DNA from: Saccharimonas sp963542675
GTDB lineage: Bacteria; Patescibacteriota; Saccharimonadia; Saccharimonadales; Saccharimonadaceae
Assembly: GCA_963542675.1 (NCBI GenBank)
Contig: CAUTXC010000020.1
Location: forward strand, 1-18,383
DNA length: 18,383 nucleotides
Reading direction: 5' to 3'
Below are positions 1 to 6,402 of this stretch, piece after piece. The notes under the pieces are model-generated. The model saw nothing but the letters and a program-made list of their open reading frames with translations, did not search any database and was not told the origin of the DNA. The number at the start of each line of letters is the position of its first letter. Position 1 is the first letter of the stretch. A program made the translations under genes and the position numbers.

Positions 1-14
1 ATAAATACTCCTTC
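1..14 (-). promoter_or_regulatory. Ribosome binding site of a gene off the left edge
   Basis: On the minus strand the last bases before the edge read GAAGGAG followed by TATTTAT. A Shine-Dalgarno this close to the edge suggests a minus-strand gene whose start codon straddles or lies just outside position 1; an ATG using bases 2 and 1 would have normal spacing. The gene itself is not visible, so this is only a hint. Confidence 0.35.
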
Positions 15-92
15 TGAATTATTTTACTCATGTAACAAACTTGCGCTACAAACCGTATTCTCTTTCGTCGTATACCAACACTACTACATATA

Positions 93-119
93 AGAGATAC
101 GATCTACCGTCTTATCTCT
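93..119 (-). terminator. Weak hairpin at the end of the EXLDI gene
   Basis: AGAGATA (93-99) and TATCTCT (113-119) form a 7-bp stem with a 13-nt loop directly at the EXLDI stop codon (119-121). No proper U-tract follows on the minus strand, so this is at best a weak terminator or mRNA-end stabiliser. Confidence 0.3.
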
Positions 120-619
120 CAAATATCCAAATGCTCTACTGGCTGCTCCAGGCTCTGTTGCAAATTTTGCACAGCGCGCTCTGGGATATACGCCGCGAGC
201 TCATCAATCGTATCGACAACCTCCATTCGCCCCCATTGTTTGACCGTCGCTGGATTGTCGTTGGCCTGCGTGCTACGCTGCGTGCCTGTAGGCCAATAGT
301 TCCAGTCGGCGGAATTGCGCTCATAGTACACATAACGGCCCTTTTGCGTAAGATACACTCGCTGTTCGCGAAGAGCTGCTTTGTCCTTTGCTATTGTCCT
401 GTATACCTTACGGCCCATAAAAATCTTATGCTGATACACGCCATCCTTGCCAACGCGCAGCTGTACTTCATGAAAGCCATCGTGTGTTGCTTGCTGTCGC
501 TCAACTAACAAACGATAACCCGCCATTAGTGCTGCAGATAGACTCATACTAAGACCAGGCAAAGTCCCTTCAATATAGCGTTCGTCGCTGTGCGAAAAAT
601 AGATTGTTTTATTGGCCAT
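119..619 (-). CDS. EXLDI family protein
   Basis: A 166-residue soluble protein ending in EHLDI, the C-terminal signature that names the EXLDI family (function unknown). I see no signal peptide or membrane segment. The middle (residues about 50-100) is rich in basic and aromatic residues in short alternating stretches (VYQHKIFMGRKVYRTIAKDK, then RVYLTQKGRYVYYE), which suggests beta strands. Two adjacent ATGs exist at 622 and 619. The second is chosen because the AAGGAGG ribosome binding site lies about 6 nt before it but only about 3 nt before the first. A longer reading to 682 would run back through the promoter and is rejected. The gene is transcribed from a strong promoter overlapped by a PadR-type palindrome, so it is probably repressed until a signal arrives. 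Family assignment rests on the C-terminal motif and length; the biochemical role is unknown. Confidence 0.75.
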   Translation of the reverse strand: MANKTIYFSHSDERYIEGTLPGLSMSLSAALMAGYRLLVERQQATHDGFHEVQLRVGKDGVYQHKIFMGRKVYRTIAKDKAALREQRVYLTQKGRYVYYERNSADWNYWPTGTQRSTQANDNPATVKQWGRMEVVDTIDELAAYIPERAVQNLQQSLEQPVEHLDI

Positions 620-631
620 CATACTCCTCCT

Positions 632-653
632 TATATGTATAGTTATACATATA
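632..653. promoter_or_regulatory. PadR-type operator at the EXLDI promoter
   Basis: A perfect inverted repeat with 10-bp arms, TATATGTATA and TATACATATA, around a central GT. Inside it is ATGT-N8-ACAT, the dyad reported for PadR-family repressors. It starts at the -10 element and covers the predicted transcription start and the bases just before the ribosome binding site, the expected place for a repressor. A PadR gene lies 3 kb away (3556-3873). Confidence 0.65.
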
Positions 654-682
654 TAGTATCTATCTTCTATTAGTATTGTCAA
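653..682 (-). promoter_or_regulatory. Promoter of the EXLDI gene
   Basis: On the minus strand there is a consensus -35 TTGACA (682-677) and a -10 TACTAT (658-653) with an 18-bp spacer. The predicted start is near 646, inside the palindrome at 632-653. The leader of about 25 nt carries AAGGAGG. Confidence 0.7.
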
Positions 683-748
683 GGCTGTTCAGAAGTGCAG
701 TGTGTTACCTCTGTTATATCGACATAAAATAGCGATACTATCCAGAAT

Positions 749-780
749 ATGCTACATTATCCATCTGCTTATGCTACAAT
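749..780 (+). promoter_or_regulatory. Tandem extended -10 elements before the DUF6882-like gene
   Basis: TGCTACAAT (772-780) is an extended -10 (TGN plus TACAAT). A near copy, TGCTACATT, lies at 749-757. The -35 region is poor, as expected for an extended -10 promoter. Transcription would start near 787, giving a leader of about 30 nt with GGAGG at 807-811. Confidence 0.5.
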
Positions 781-816
781 TACAAAAGCATACAAGAACA
801 TAATCTGGAGGTTTAT

Positions 817-1566
817 ATGCATACCGGTATTCGACGAATGGGTCAGCGTAACTGTATTTATAGCGCGCTCCGCCAAGAGTTAATGGACACGATGTTTCAG
901 GACAAGGTTGGGTCATACGACTCTTCTCGCTACGAGGTCGATCTCAACAAGCAATATTTCGCTATGGTATCAGACACAGGTAAGGTAACGGCCAAGGCAC
1001 ACCTGCTTGCATCTATCGCCGTCGAGCCACCAACCCTCATGTGGGGCTACGCGGACGAGCTTGCACAGTTTGGCAAAGCGGTCGAGCTCGCCCACAAGGT
1101 ACGCGAGTATGGCTTAGAGCACAAAGAGAATGATCTCGTTAGCCCAGAAGTTGAATATACTTTCCCGTCCGATATAGACCAGCAGCTTGTGATCGCCAGT
1201 GTCGCGCACGATATCGGCTTTGCTGCCATCACTATCTTTGGCACGGATTATTACTACTACAGCTCACCGATTCGTGGTGGTCGCCGCGTAGTGCTTTTGC
1301 TTGAGAATATCTCTGAGCCCGTGCCACCCATCACACTCGACTACTTCTACTCACGCCTGCCACGCTATCTGCAACAGGTGGATGACATTGCATGGTCGCT
1401 GGAGGGCTTTGTGGAGTTGATGCCAGGCTGGAGCATCGAGATGAACGACGATGACAATGGCGTCCACCACGCCCGCGTCACCGATGATACTGGCACAAGT
1501 ATCCGCGTCAGTTACCAATTCGATGAGTATGAGCGGCTAAAGCGGCTTGAGTTTAATCACGACTAA
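817..1566 (+). CDS. DUF6882-like protein of unknown function
   Basis: A 249-residue soluble protein with no signal peptide or clear membrane segment. Residues about 40-130 resemble the DUF6882 family: a short antiparallel region (YFAMVSDTGKVTAKAHLLASI) followed by PPTLMWGYADEL, the Trp-containing turn typical of that family, and a helical part ending in VIASVAHDIGFAAI. The rest is acidic and rich in Tyr and Asp. The start is set by GGAGG at 807-811, 5 nt before the ATG. The gene stands alone: divergent promoters separate it from the EXLDI gene, and a strong terminator follows. DUF6882 is a recognition from memory and not secure; nothing points to a catalytic site. Confidence 0.6.
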   Translation: MHTGIRRMGQRNCIYSALRQELMDTMFQDKVGSYDSSRYEVDLNKQYFAMVSDTGKVTAKAHLLASIAVEPPTLMWGYADELAQFGKAVELAHKVREYGLEHKENDLVSPEVEYTFPSDIDQQLVIASVAHDIGFAAITIFGTDYYYYSSPIRGGRRVVLLLENISEPVPPITLDYFYSRLPRYLQQVDDIAWSLEGFVELMPGWSIEMNDDDNGVHHARVTDDTGTSIRVSYQFDEYERLKRLEFNHD

Positions 1567-1591
1567 TACTCGCTACCAGTGCTATACCAAA

Positions 1592-1625
1592 AAACCGCAT
1601 TTGTATACTTAATGCGGTTTTATTG
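1592..1625 (+). terminator. Rho-independent terminator after the DUF6882-like gene
   Basis: AAACCGCATT (1592-1601) pairs perfectly with AATGCGGTTT (1611-1620) across a 9-nt loop. T-rich sequence follows. Confidence 0.8.
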
Positions 1626-1641
1626 TGGTTTTTACATCAAT

Positions 1642-1670
1642 ATGACCTCTGTTGGCACTCTTGCTACACT
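1642..1670 (+). promoter_or_regulatory. Promoter of the first alpha/beta hydrolase
   Basis: Extended -10 TGCTACACT (1662-1670), with ATGACC at 1642-1647 as a partial -35 and a 17-bp spacer. The leader to the ATG is about 80 nt and ends in AAAGGAGG. Confidence 0.5.
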
Positions 1671-1757
1671 GGTGTGCGCTCGCTTCAAGATATATAACCA
1701 GTGTTTGCAATTGACGCAACAATCCGGCATACTGGAGAGTACTAAAGGAGGACTGAC

Positions 1758-2747
1758 ATGACAAAACCAGACTATATCAGCCTAAAGAGTTGGGTTGTTG
1801 CTGGCCTGTTGAGTGTGACAGGGCTTGTGGCAGCAACAACGTTCTTGGCACCAAGCCAAGCGGCCGCCAGTAGCGATTTGCGCTCCGCTACTATAAGCCG
1901 CAAGAATTACAACGAGGCGATGAGCAGCATCGACCAGCAGATCAAGCAAGAAGAGAGCGACAGCAGCATTCGCCCAGAGTGCCGCACCTACACGAAGACT
2001 CATGGCAAGCGTGCTGCAAAGGCCGTCCTCATGATTCACGGCATCAGTGGCTGCAGTAACGTTTACCGAAAGCTGGCAGATGAATTCTACAACCAAGGCT
2101 ACAACGTCTACGTCCCACGCGTACCCAAGCATGGCTACACCGACAACAAGCGCCATGGCGAAATCTCTACCAAAGACATTGCCAACTTCATGAAGACGAG
2201 CGCCCAGCAAGTGAGTGGCCTGGGCGATGAGCTTGGTATTGTTGGCCACTCTGGTGGTGGTGATATGGCGACGTGGCTTGCCCAGTATGGCAATGGCTTC
2301 TTTACGAATGTGTTGCTGCTCGCCCCATTCTACGAGCCAGCAGCCAGCCAAGCCCCCAAGTGGCAACTACCCGTCTTGCGCACATTGTATGGCTATAACA
2401 TTTTGCCAGATAAGTTTAGCCCAAGTGGCCTGTCGTACCGTGCACTTGGCAAATATCTCATCGTCAAACAAAACTTCAAGAAAGATCTTGCTGCACCAGG
2501 TCTCAAGCGCGTTGCAACAGTGACGAGTGAGAATGACGATGCTGTCGACAACGGCCTAGCAGTGAGCATCCCACAGCGCATGGCTCAGGCAAACAATGCA
2601 TCGTTCCAACACTATAACCTACCAAAGCGTCTCAACATTGGTCACAATATGGTTGGATCAACCGATGGCGGTATGGCTACCTATCACCAGGCAGTCTACA
2701 CACAGTACCTCAACCTCTATGAGGGTCGCCAAACTGCCGAAATCTAG
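1758..2747 (+). CDS. Membrane-anchored or secreted alpha/beta hydrolase (paralog 1)
   Basis: A 329-residue alpha/beta hydrolase with an N-terminal hydrophobic segment (about 12-32) that ends in SQAAA, so it is either a signal peptide or a membrane anchor; the catalytic domain should be outside the membrane. The oxyanion motif is MIHGISG (residues 92-98). The nucleophile elbow GHSGGG puts the catalytic Ser at 165. Likely partners are Asp260 or Asp261 (SENDD) and His296 (NIGHNM). Cys75 and Cys99 are conserved in the paralog and may form a disulfide. It looks like an esterase, lipase or acylglycerol-lipase type; the substrate is unknown. Start: AAAGGAGG at 1744-1751, 6 nt before ATG. It is monocistronic, with its own terminator. 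The close paralog at 5321-6313 points toward it on the other strand. Confidence 0.85.
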   Translation: MTKPDYISLKSWVVAGLLSVTGLVAATTFLAPSQAAASSDLRSATISRKNYNEAMSSIDQQIKQEESDSSIRPECRTYTKTHGKRAAKAVLMIHGISGCSNVYRKLADEFYNQGYNVYVPRVPKHGYTDNKRHGEISTKDIANFMKTSAQQVSGLGDELGIVGHSGGGDMATWLAQYGNGFFTNVLLLAPFYEPAASQAPKWQLPVLRTLYGYNILPDKFSPSGLSYRALGKYLIVKQNFKKDLAAPGLKRVATVTSENDDAVDNGLAVSIPQRMAQANNASFQHYNLPKRLNIGHNMVGSTDGGMATYHQAVYTQYLNLYEGRQTAEI

Positions 2748-2771
2748 CTAACTCTAGCCTCTCACAAGAAT

Positions 2772-2800
2772 ACTGCAGCTCAGTCAGCTGCAGTGTTTTT
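2772..2800 (+). terminator. Rho-independent terminator after hydrolase 1
   Basis: ACTGCAGCT (2772-2780) pairs perfectly with AGCTGCAGT (2786-2794) around a 5-nt loop, followed by GTTTTT and more T-rich sequence. Confidence 0.85.
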
Positions 2801-2905
2801 ATTATATTTTTGAGAATGTGAGCTTCAAATTTCTTAGCTACCTTCTCTCGGTTATTTCCGTTGCAATAGACTATCGATCGGTCATCCACTTGGCGTATTA
2901 TGTGT

Positions 2906-2942
2906 AAAAAATAGATACTCTCTTAGCATAACCAAAGGGAGT
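2906..2942 (-). terminator. Probable terminator of the PadR/DUF2812 operon
   Basis: Read on the minus strand, ACTCCCTT and AAGAGAGT (2942-2935 and 2924-2917) form a stem with one internal mismatch and a 10-nt loop. It is followed by ATCTA and then TTTTTT (2911-2906). It lies about 60 nt after the DUF2812 stop codon. The mismatch lowers confidence. Confidence 0.45.
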
Positions 2943-2999
2943 GTGAGGAGAAAACTTTAGAAAGAACCAGAGAAGTTTAATATTGCAGACTCTACGACT

Positions 3000-3551
3000 C
3001 TACCGCTGCTCAGCAATCAGCGCACGCTTCAGCCGGCGCAAGCCACGCCAGCACCGCACGCAAAGATAGCCATCAAAGAGCGCGACGAGCACCAACACGT
3101 AGAACTCAGGCCACTGCAAAACGGTTGGCGCTTGCACAAGTTTGTATCCGATATAGGCAAACAGCAGTACAACAATCATCATCAGCAACCCCATACGCTG
3201 CTTGCTAATGCGCTTCACCATTGCCAGGCGAGACTCGTTATCGCTAAAGATATCATCTTCCTCAGCTTCACTGCTTGGCCTACGAAACACATGGAAGCCA
3301 TTGGCGGACGCAACATACTCCCAGCCATAATCGGCATAGAGCTGCTGATACTGCGCATTTTCTTCGTGCCGGGTAAGACTCTGAAAGTCGATTTTGTACG
3401 TATAGTGCGCCGCTGGGCACGGCTCAAATATATAAAAGAACGGGACAATAAAGCGTTTGAGGGCATACCCTTGCCGATGCTGCTCAGCAAGAAATGCCTC
3501 CTCTTGCCCATACTCAGGCAGCATATAGTAGCGACACATGATCCGTGACAT
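3000..3551 (-). CDS. DUF2812 domain membrane protein
   Basis: A 183-residue protein with an N-terminal cytosolic DUF2812-like domain (about 5-92). Visible hallmarks are a Tyr-rich strand around YTYKIDF, the GWEYV turn (76-80) and the closing GFHVFRR (85-91). An acidic linker follows, then two membrane helices (about 120-137 and 148-166) and a basic tail. DUF2812 proteins are commonly encoded directly after PadR-family repressors, as here: the PadR stop is 4 nt upstream, and the ribosome binding site (AAAGGAAGG) lies within the last PadR codons, so translation is probably coupled. A role in membrane-stress sensing or as a regulator partner is inference only. An ATG at codon 5 is an alternative start. 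Confidence 0.8.
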   Translation of the reverse strand: MSRIMCRYYMLPEYGQEEAFLAEQHRQGYALKRFIVPFFYIFEPCPAAHYTYKIDFQSLTRHEENAQYQQLYADYGWEYVASANGFHVFRRPSSEAEEDDIFSDNESRLAMVKRISKQRMGLLMMIVVLLFAYIGYKLVQAPTVLQWPEFYVLVLVALFDGYLCVRCWRGLRRLKRALIAEQR

Positions 3552-3555
3552 TCAG

Positions 3556-3873
3556 TTATTTCCTTCCTTTGCTATTGTTATACAGCCGCTCAATCCGCTG
3601 CAGCTCACAGGCCAATATCTCTTGGCCAAGTGGTGTGATGTGATAGATTTTGCGCTTGTCCTCTTCTCGTACGAAGCGAATTATACCGTCCTTCTCCATC
3701 TTGGCGAGCGTGCCATACATTGTGCCAGGGCTGATCTGCACCTGGCCGTCTGTCATATGCTTGACGCGCTGGCCAATCGTATAGCCATGCATCTCCGCCT
3801 GCAAACAGAATAGGATATAGAACCCTGTCTCGGTCATCGGTGAGTAGATACGTCGTAGTTTTGCTTGGATCAT
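3556..3873 (-). CDS. PadR family transcriptional repressor
   Basis: A 105-residue winged-helix regulator. The N-terminal helix is followed by HGYTIGQRV, the recognition region with ISPGTMYGTLAKMEKDGII (a PadR signature: serine/proline-glycine-threonine-x-tyrosine) and the wing REEDKRKIYHITPLGQEIL. A short C-terminal dimerisation helix ends it, so it belongs to the small (PadR-s1-like) subgroup without the long second domain. Start: ATG at 3873, preceded by AAGGAA 6 nt upstream; the longer reading to 3966 would run into the CPBP gene. Its own -10 lies within a small palindrome just upstream, suggesting autorepression. DUF2812 follows 4 nt later. Likely targets are its own promoter, possibly CPBP, and the EXLDI promoter, which carries a textbook PadR dyad. 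Confidence 0.9.
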   Translation of the reverse strand: MIQAKLRRIYSPMTETGFYILFCLQAEMHGYTIGQRVKHMTDGQVQISPGTMYGTLAKMEKDGIIRFVREEDKRKIYHITPLGQEILACELQRIERLYNNSKGRK

Positions 3874-3888
3874 GCACGCTTCCTTCGT

Positions 3889-3899
3889 GTATATTATAC
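3889..3899 (-). promoter_or_regulatory. PadR gene -10 element inside a palindrome
   Basis: GTATA-T-TATAC is a perfect 11-bp dyad. On the minus strand it contains TATAAT (3898-3893), 19 nt before the PadR ATG. No good -35 is visible, since that region is the end of the CPBP gene. A -10 hidden in a dyad fits autoregulation by the PadR protein. Read-through from CPBP is also possible. Confidence 0.5.
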
Positions 3900-3904
3900 C
3901 TTGC

Positions 3905-4603
3905 CTAGCCATGAGTTGCGAGTACAAGAAGTATCGTCGCGAGACTATTCTGCAGGAGGTGTACACCCATTGAGGCGTAGAGGCTCTTCTTTTGCTCGTA
4001 GGCTCGGCACAAGAAGAACGCCAGCGGCAAATAGCTAATAATTGCTAGGCCATTCTTGATTCCTCCTGTGAGCATGTACGGTGCTACGTGTACAAGTGCA
4101 AAGAGTATCATTGATGCTGCATAGGCAAGAATACGAGATTTTTGCAATAAGCGAGCAAAGATAACTCCCCGAAAGACAACTTCCTCAACGATCGGCCCAA
4201 ATACCACCGCCATAAACACCGCATACCACAGCGCTCCACCAAAGAGGCCAACGAGCGCCGTTTGGTTTTGGTTAGTCACCTGCAGCGCAGCAAGCAGGAG
4301 TGCTACCGGCATCGTTGCAAGATATGCAAAGAGAAAATACTTGATGACAAACCAGCTATTCTTGCCTGGTGCCTGCCGTGCAGTGCGCCATGCAGCAGCA
4401 AGTTCAGCTCGTTTCTTCATTACAATATAGCCAAGCAGAAGCACACTTGCTACAGCATTGATGATGAGTCCAAGCACGCTCGTCGATGATATAGCGGCAA
4501 ATCGCTCCAGTACATACGACAATACTGTCATACCTACCATGTAGCCAGCAAAGTATGCCAGCAGAATTTTTACGTCATCCCGTCGTTTCGTTATTTTATC
4601 CAT
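3905..4603 (-). CDS. CPBP family intramembrane glutamic endopeptidase (CAAX-type/Abi)
   Basis: A 232-residue polytopic membrane protein with about 7-8 hydrophobic helices. The three CPBP signatures are present: EEVVFRG (Glu140, Glu141, Arg145), FALVHV (His172) and HLLQN (His215, Asn219). These are the catalytic Glu pair and metal-free active-site residues of Rce1-like proteases. In bacteria such proteins are linked to bacteriocin self-immunity, peptide processing and regulated proteolysis; the substrate here is unknown. Start: ATG at 4603 preceded by GAAAGGATG, so AAAGGA is about 6-7 nt upstream. It precedes the PadR gene by 31 nt on the same strand, so it may be co-transcribed with padR-DUF2812. 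Its promoter has a consensus -35 and a palindrome at the start site. Confidence 0.88.
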   Translation of the reverse strand: MDKITKRRDDVKILLAYFAGYMVGMTVLSYVLERFAAISSTSVLGLIINAVASVLLLGYIVMKKRAELAAAWRTARQAPGKNSWFVIKYFLFAYLATMPVALLLAALQVTNQNQTALVGLFGGALWYAVFMAVVFGPIVEEVVFRGVIFARLLQKSRILAYAASMILFALVHVAPYMLTGGIKNGLAIISYLPLAFFLCRAYEQKKSLYASMGVHLLQNSLATILLVLATHG

Positions 4604-4641
4604 TAATCATCCTTTCTCGATTGGTACATCGAAGTCATATG

Positions 4642-4661
4642 TATCGTAGTGCGATATATCG
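4642..4661. promoter_or_regulatory. Operator-like palindromes in the CPBP leader
   Basis: CGATATATCG (4652-4661) is a perfect 10-bp palindrome at the predicted transcription start. It overlaps a second dyad, TATCG-N5-CGATA (4642-4656). The location suggests a repressor site, possibly for the neighbouring PadR. It does not contain the exact ATGT-N8-ACAT pattern seen at the EXLDI promoter. Confidence 0.4.
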
Positions 4662-4670
4662 TATAGTCTT

Positions 4671-4700
4671 ATTGTATACCGTAGCTCGATATAATGTCAA
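4671..4700 (-). promoter_or_regulatory. Promoter of the CPBP gene
   Basis: On the minus strand there is a perfect -35 TTGACA (4700-4695) and -10 TACAAT (4676-4671) with an 18-bp spacer; TATACA two bases upstream is an alternative with 16 bp. The predicted start is near 4664, leaving a leader of about 60 nt. Confidence 0.7.
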
Positions 4701-4742
4701 TAGTATGTTCTTTTATATGACGGAATAGTCTTGATATGCAAA

Positions 4743-4770
4743 AACCAGCAGTGTGTTCTGCTGGTTTTTT
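4743..4770 (-). terminator. Terminator after the HXXEE gene
   Basis: AACCAGCAG (4743-4751) pairs perfectly with CTGCTGGTT (4758-4766) around a 6-nt loop. It is flanked by an A-run on the left and a T-run on the right, so it works on both strands. On the minus strand it ends the hydrolase 2/HXXEE operon before the CPBP promoter. Confidence 0.85.
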
Positions 4771-4802
4771 ATAATTTAACGTATCGGCTGCGCTTGTTAT
4801 TG

Positions 4803-5324
4803 CTATAGATGCTTCGTGCGCCACCGCTCAATCGCCTGCGACCGGCTCAGCATAAACGATAGATTACCAATCAGTAGCAAGCCGACGACAGGTGTCAGTA
4901 TTAGCGACATGCCAATCACCTGTGGCGCAGCAACAAAGCTATAGGCTATGCAGACACCATTACCAAGGAGTGTCATAAGCGCCGTGACGCTACCAGGCGT
5001 CCAGCTTCGATACTTTGCTGCATCAACGAGATGCCCAACCAAATGCAGCATATTTGCAAGAATAACTGCACATACCAGCGCAAGTGAGTGCAGGGCAATT
5101 GCACCTCCAAGCAGAGCCAGTGCACCAGCTGACTCTTCGAGAATGATGATGGCGACTGTCTCTGTTGATGGGTACGCGGTGCGATTCGCTATAATCATCT
5201 GCCCAGCAAATGCCGGGTCATGCTCATAGCGCCGAATCCACGGCACAAACCGAGCAATCTCCTCCAGCTCATGAATGATAAACAAACCAAAACCAGCAAA
5301 GGCTACTAGCGCCTCCATCGTCAT
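4803..5324 (-). CDS. HXXEE domain membrane protein
   Basis: A 173-residue polytopic protein with about five hydrophobic segments. The first one carries HELEE (His18, Glu21, Glu22), the motif that names the HXXEE family (PF13787). A second histidine pair, HLVGH (His94, His98), in a later helix is typical of the family and suggests an intramembrane metal site. The function is unknown. The ATG overlaps the stop of the upstream hydrolase by 4 nt (ATGA), with GAAGGGAA upstream, so the two are translationally coupled and probably act together. An ATG two codons later is an alternative start. A strong terminator follows. The metal-site idea is inference from conserved His/Glu. Confidence 0.85.
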   Translation of the reverse strand: MTMEALVAFAGFGLFIIHELEEIARFVPWIRRYEHDPAFAGQMIIANRTAYPSTETVAIIILEESAGALALLGGAIALHSLALVCAVILANMLHLVGHLVDAAKYRSWTPGSVTALMTLLGNGVCIAYSFVAAPQVIGMSLILTPVVGLLLIGNLSFMLSRSQAIERWRTKHL

Positions 5325-6313
5325 TTCCCTTCGTACGCAGCGAGATAGGTCTGGAAAACCTCCTCGCTATGAGCGCTCACTCCTGGTGAGGCACGCCGTG
5401 TCATGTCGTGGCCAATATTCATACTGGCAGGGAATTTTTTGTATTGGAAGGAAGCATTGTTGTTGGTTGCCATTTTTTGCGGGATGTCGTGCGCGAGGTC
5501 TGGGTCGATATCATGGTCCCCTTCACTCACGACCACACCAACATGCTTGAGACCTGGTGCAGCAAGATTGGCTTTGTAGTTTTCTTTGAGCGTTACATAC
5601 TTTGCTAGGGCACGATATGACAGGCCATTCACCTCATCATTACCACTGTAGCGATCTGGTAGGATATTATTACCGTAGAGGTTGCGCATGAGCGGGATCT
5701 GCCACTTGGGAGCCTGGCTAGCCGATGGCTCATAAAATGGTGCAATGAGAAGCACCCGCGAGAAGAGTCCATTACCATACTGTGCAAGCCATGTTGCCAT
5801 ATTGCCGCCGCCAGAGTGGCCCACCACTCCAACTTCCTCACCAAGGCCACTGACCTGGCGAGCACTCGTGGTCATATAATTGACCATATCACTGAAGGAG
5901 ATCTGACCATGGCGCTTCTTGTCGGCATAGCCATGCTGTGGCACGCGCGGCGCGTAAACGTTATAGCCCTGCTCGTAGAATACATTGGCAATATCTGCCA
6001 TATCACTGGTGCAGCCACTAATGCCATGGATAAGTAAGATAGCTTTAGCTGCTTTCTTGCCGTGCGTCTTGGCAAACGAGCGGCATTCGCTGCGCAGACC
6101 AGCCTCTGCTGTATCCTGGGTAATTTGCTGGTTGATAGCCGCCATCGAGCTATCATAATCTAGTCGCTTGATATCTGCTGTGCGTAGTTCTGCCTTCTGG
6201 GCGGGCCACAAGAAGGCAGCTGCAATGGCAATCGCACCGACTGCAACGATGCCACCAATAAGCGTGGCAATTACTTTTATAATTCCGGCTTGAGATGAGG
6301 GATAATCTTTCAT
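5321..6313 (-). CDS. Membrane-anchored alpha/beta hydrolase (paralog 2)
   Basis: A 330-residue paralog of the hydrolase at 1758-2747, sharing most blocks (SGLG, GHSGGG, ATWLAQYGNG, APFYEP, SQAPKWQ). The N-terminal hydrophobic segment (about 11-36) is a likely signal anchor. The oxyanion motif is LIHGISG. Catalytic Ser is at 167, the acid is Asp266 or Asp268 (SEGDHD), and His is at 302 (NIGHDM). Cys77 and Cys101 match the Cys pair of the paralog. It carries a short insertion (GNDEVN) before GLSYRALAKY that paralog 1 lacks. There is no Shine-Dalgarno: a -10-like TACTAT ends 5 nt before the ATG, so the mRNA is probably leaderless. It is the first gene of a two-gene operon with the HXXEE protein. 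Confidence 0.85.
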   Translation of the reverse strand: MKDYPSSQAGIIKVIATLIGGIVAVGAIAIAAAFLWPAQKAELRTADIKRLDYDSSMAAINQQITQDTAEAGLRSECRSFAKTHGKKAAKAILLIHGISGCTSDMADIANVFYEQGYNVYAPRVPQHGYADKKRHGQISFSDMVNYMTTSARQVSGLGEEVGVVGHSGGGNMATWLAQYGNGLFSRVLLIAPFYEPSASQAPKWQIPLMRNLYGNNILPDRYSGNDEVNGLSYRALAKYVTLKENYKANLAAPGLKHVGVVVSEGDHDIDPDLAHDIPQKMATNNNASFQYKKFPASMNIGHDMTRRASPGVSAHSEEVFQTYLAAYEGK

Positions 6314-6318
6314 ACGCT

Positions 6319-6324
6319 ATAGTA
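6319..6324 (-). promoter_or_regulatory. Probable leaderless -10 of the hydrolase 2 operon
   Basis: TACTAT (or CATACT, two bases upstream) ends 5-7 nt before the ATG at 6313, so the transcript should begin at or next to the start codon. No ribosome binding site is present. A weak -35 (TTGCTA) lies too far away to be convincing. Confidence 0.5.
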
Positions 6325-6347
6325 TGGCGAATAGTTGCCAATATAGC

Positions 6348-6376
6348 AAGACCACTCTACTAAAGAGAGTGGTCTT
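6348..6376 (-). terminator. Hairpin after the aquaporin gene
   Basis: AAGACCACTCT (6348-6358) pairs perfectly over 11 bp with AGAGTGGTCTT (6366-6376) around a 7-nt loop. The minus-strand U-tract is poor (GCTATATT). It most likely ends the aquaporin transcript before the hydrolase 2 promoter. Confidence 0.65.
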
Positions 6377-6402
6377 GGTTTCAATCTGATGCGCGGCGCT
6401 GC

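Noticed and set aside
41..508. Plus-strand reading frame of 155 codons opposite the EXLDI gene
   Set aside because: It is antisense to a gene with a clear family C-terminus, promoter and ribosome binding site, and its product has no recognisable pattern.
645..660. CATATATAG near the EXLDI promoter as an NrdR box
   Set aside because: It shares nine bases with the nrdD box, but the C-to-G distance is one base short of the consensus and the flanks do not fit; the PadR dyad explains the symmetry better.
1579..1761. Short plus-strand reading frame ending at the hydrolase 1 start
   Set aside because: It runs through the terminator at 1592-1625 and the hydrolase promoter, and has no ribosome binding site.
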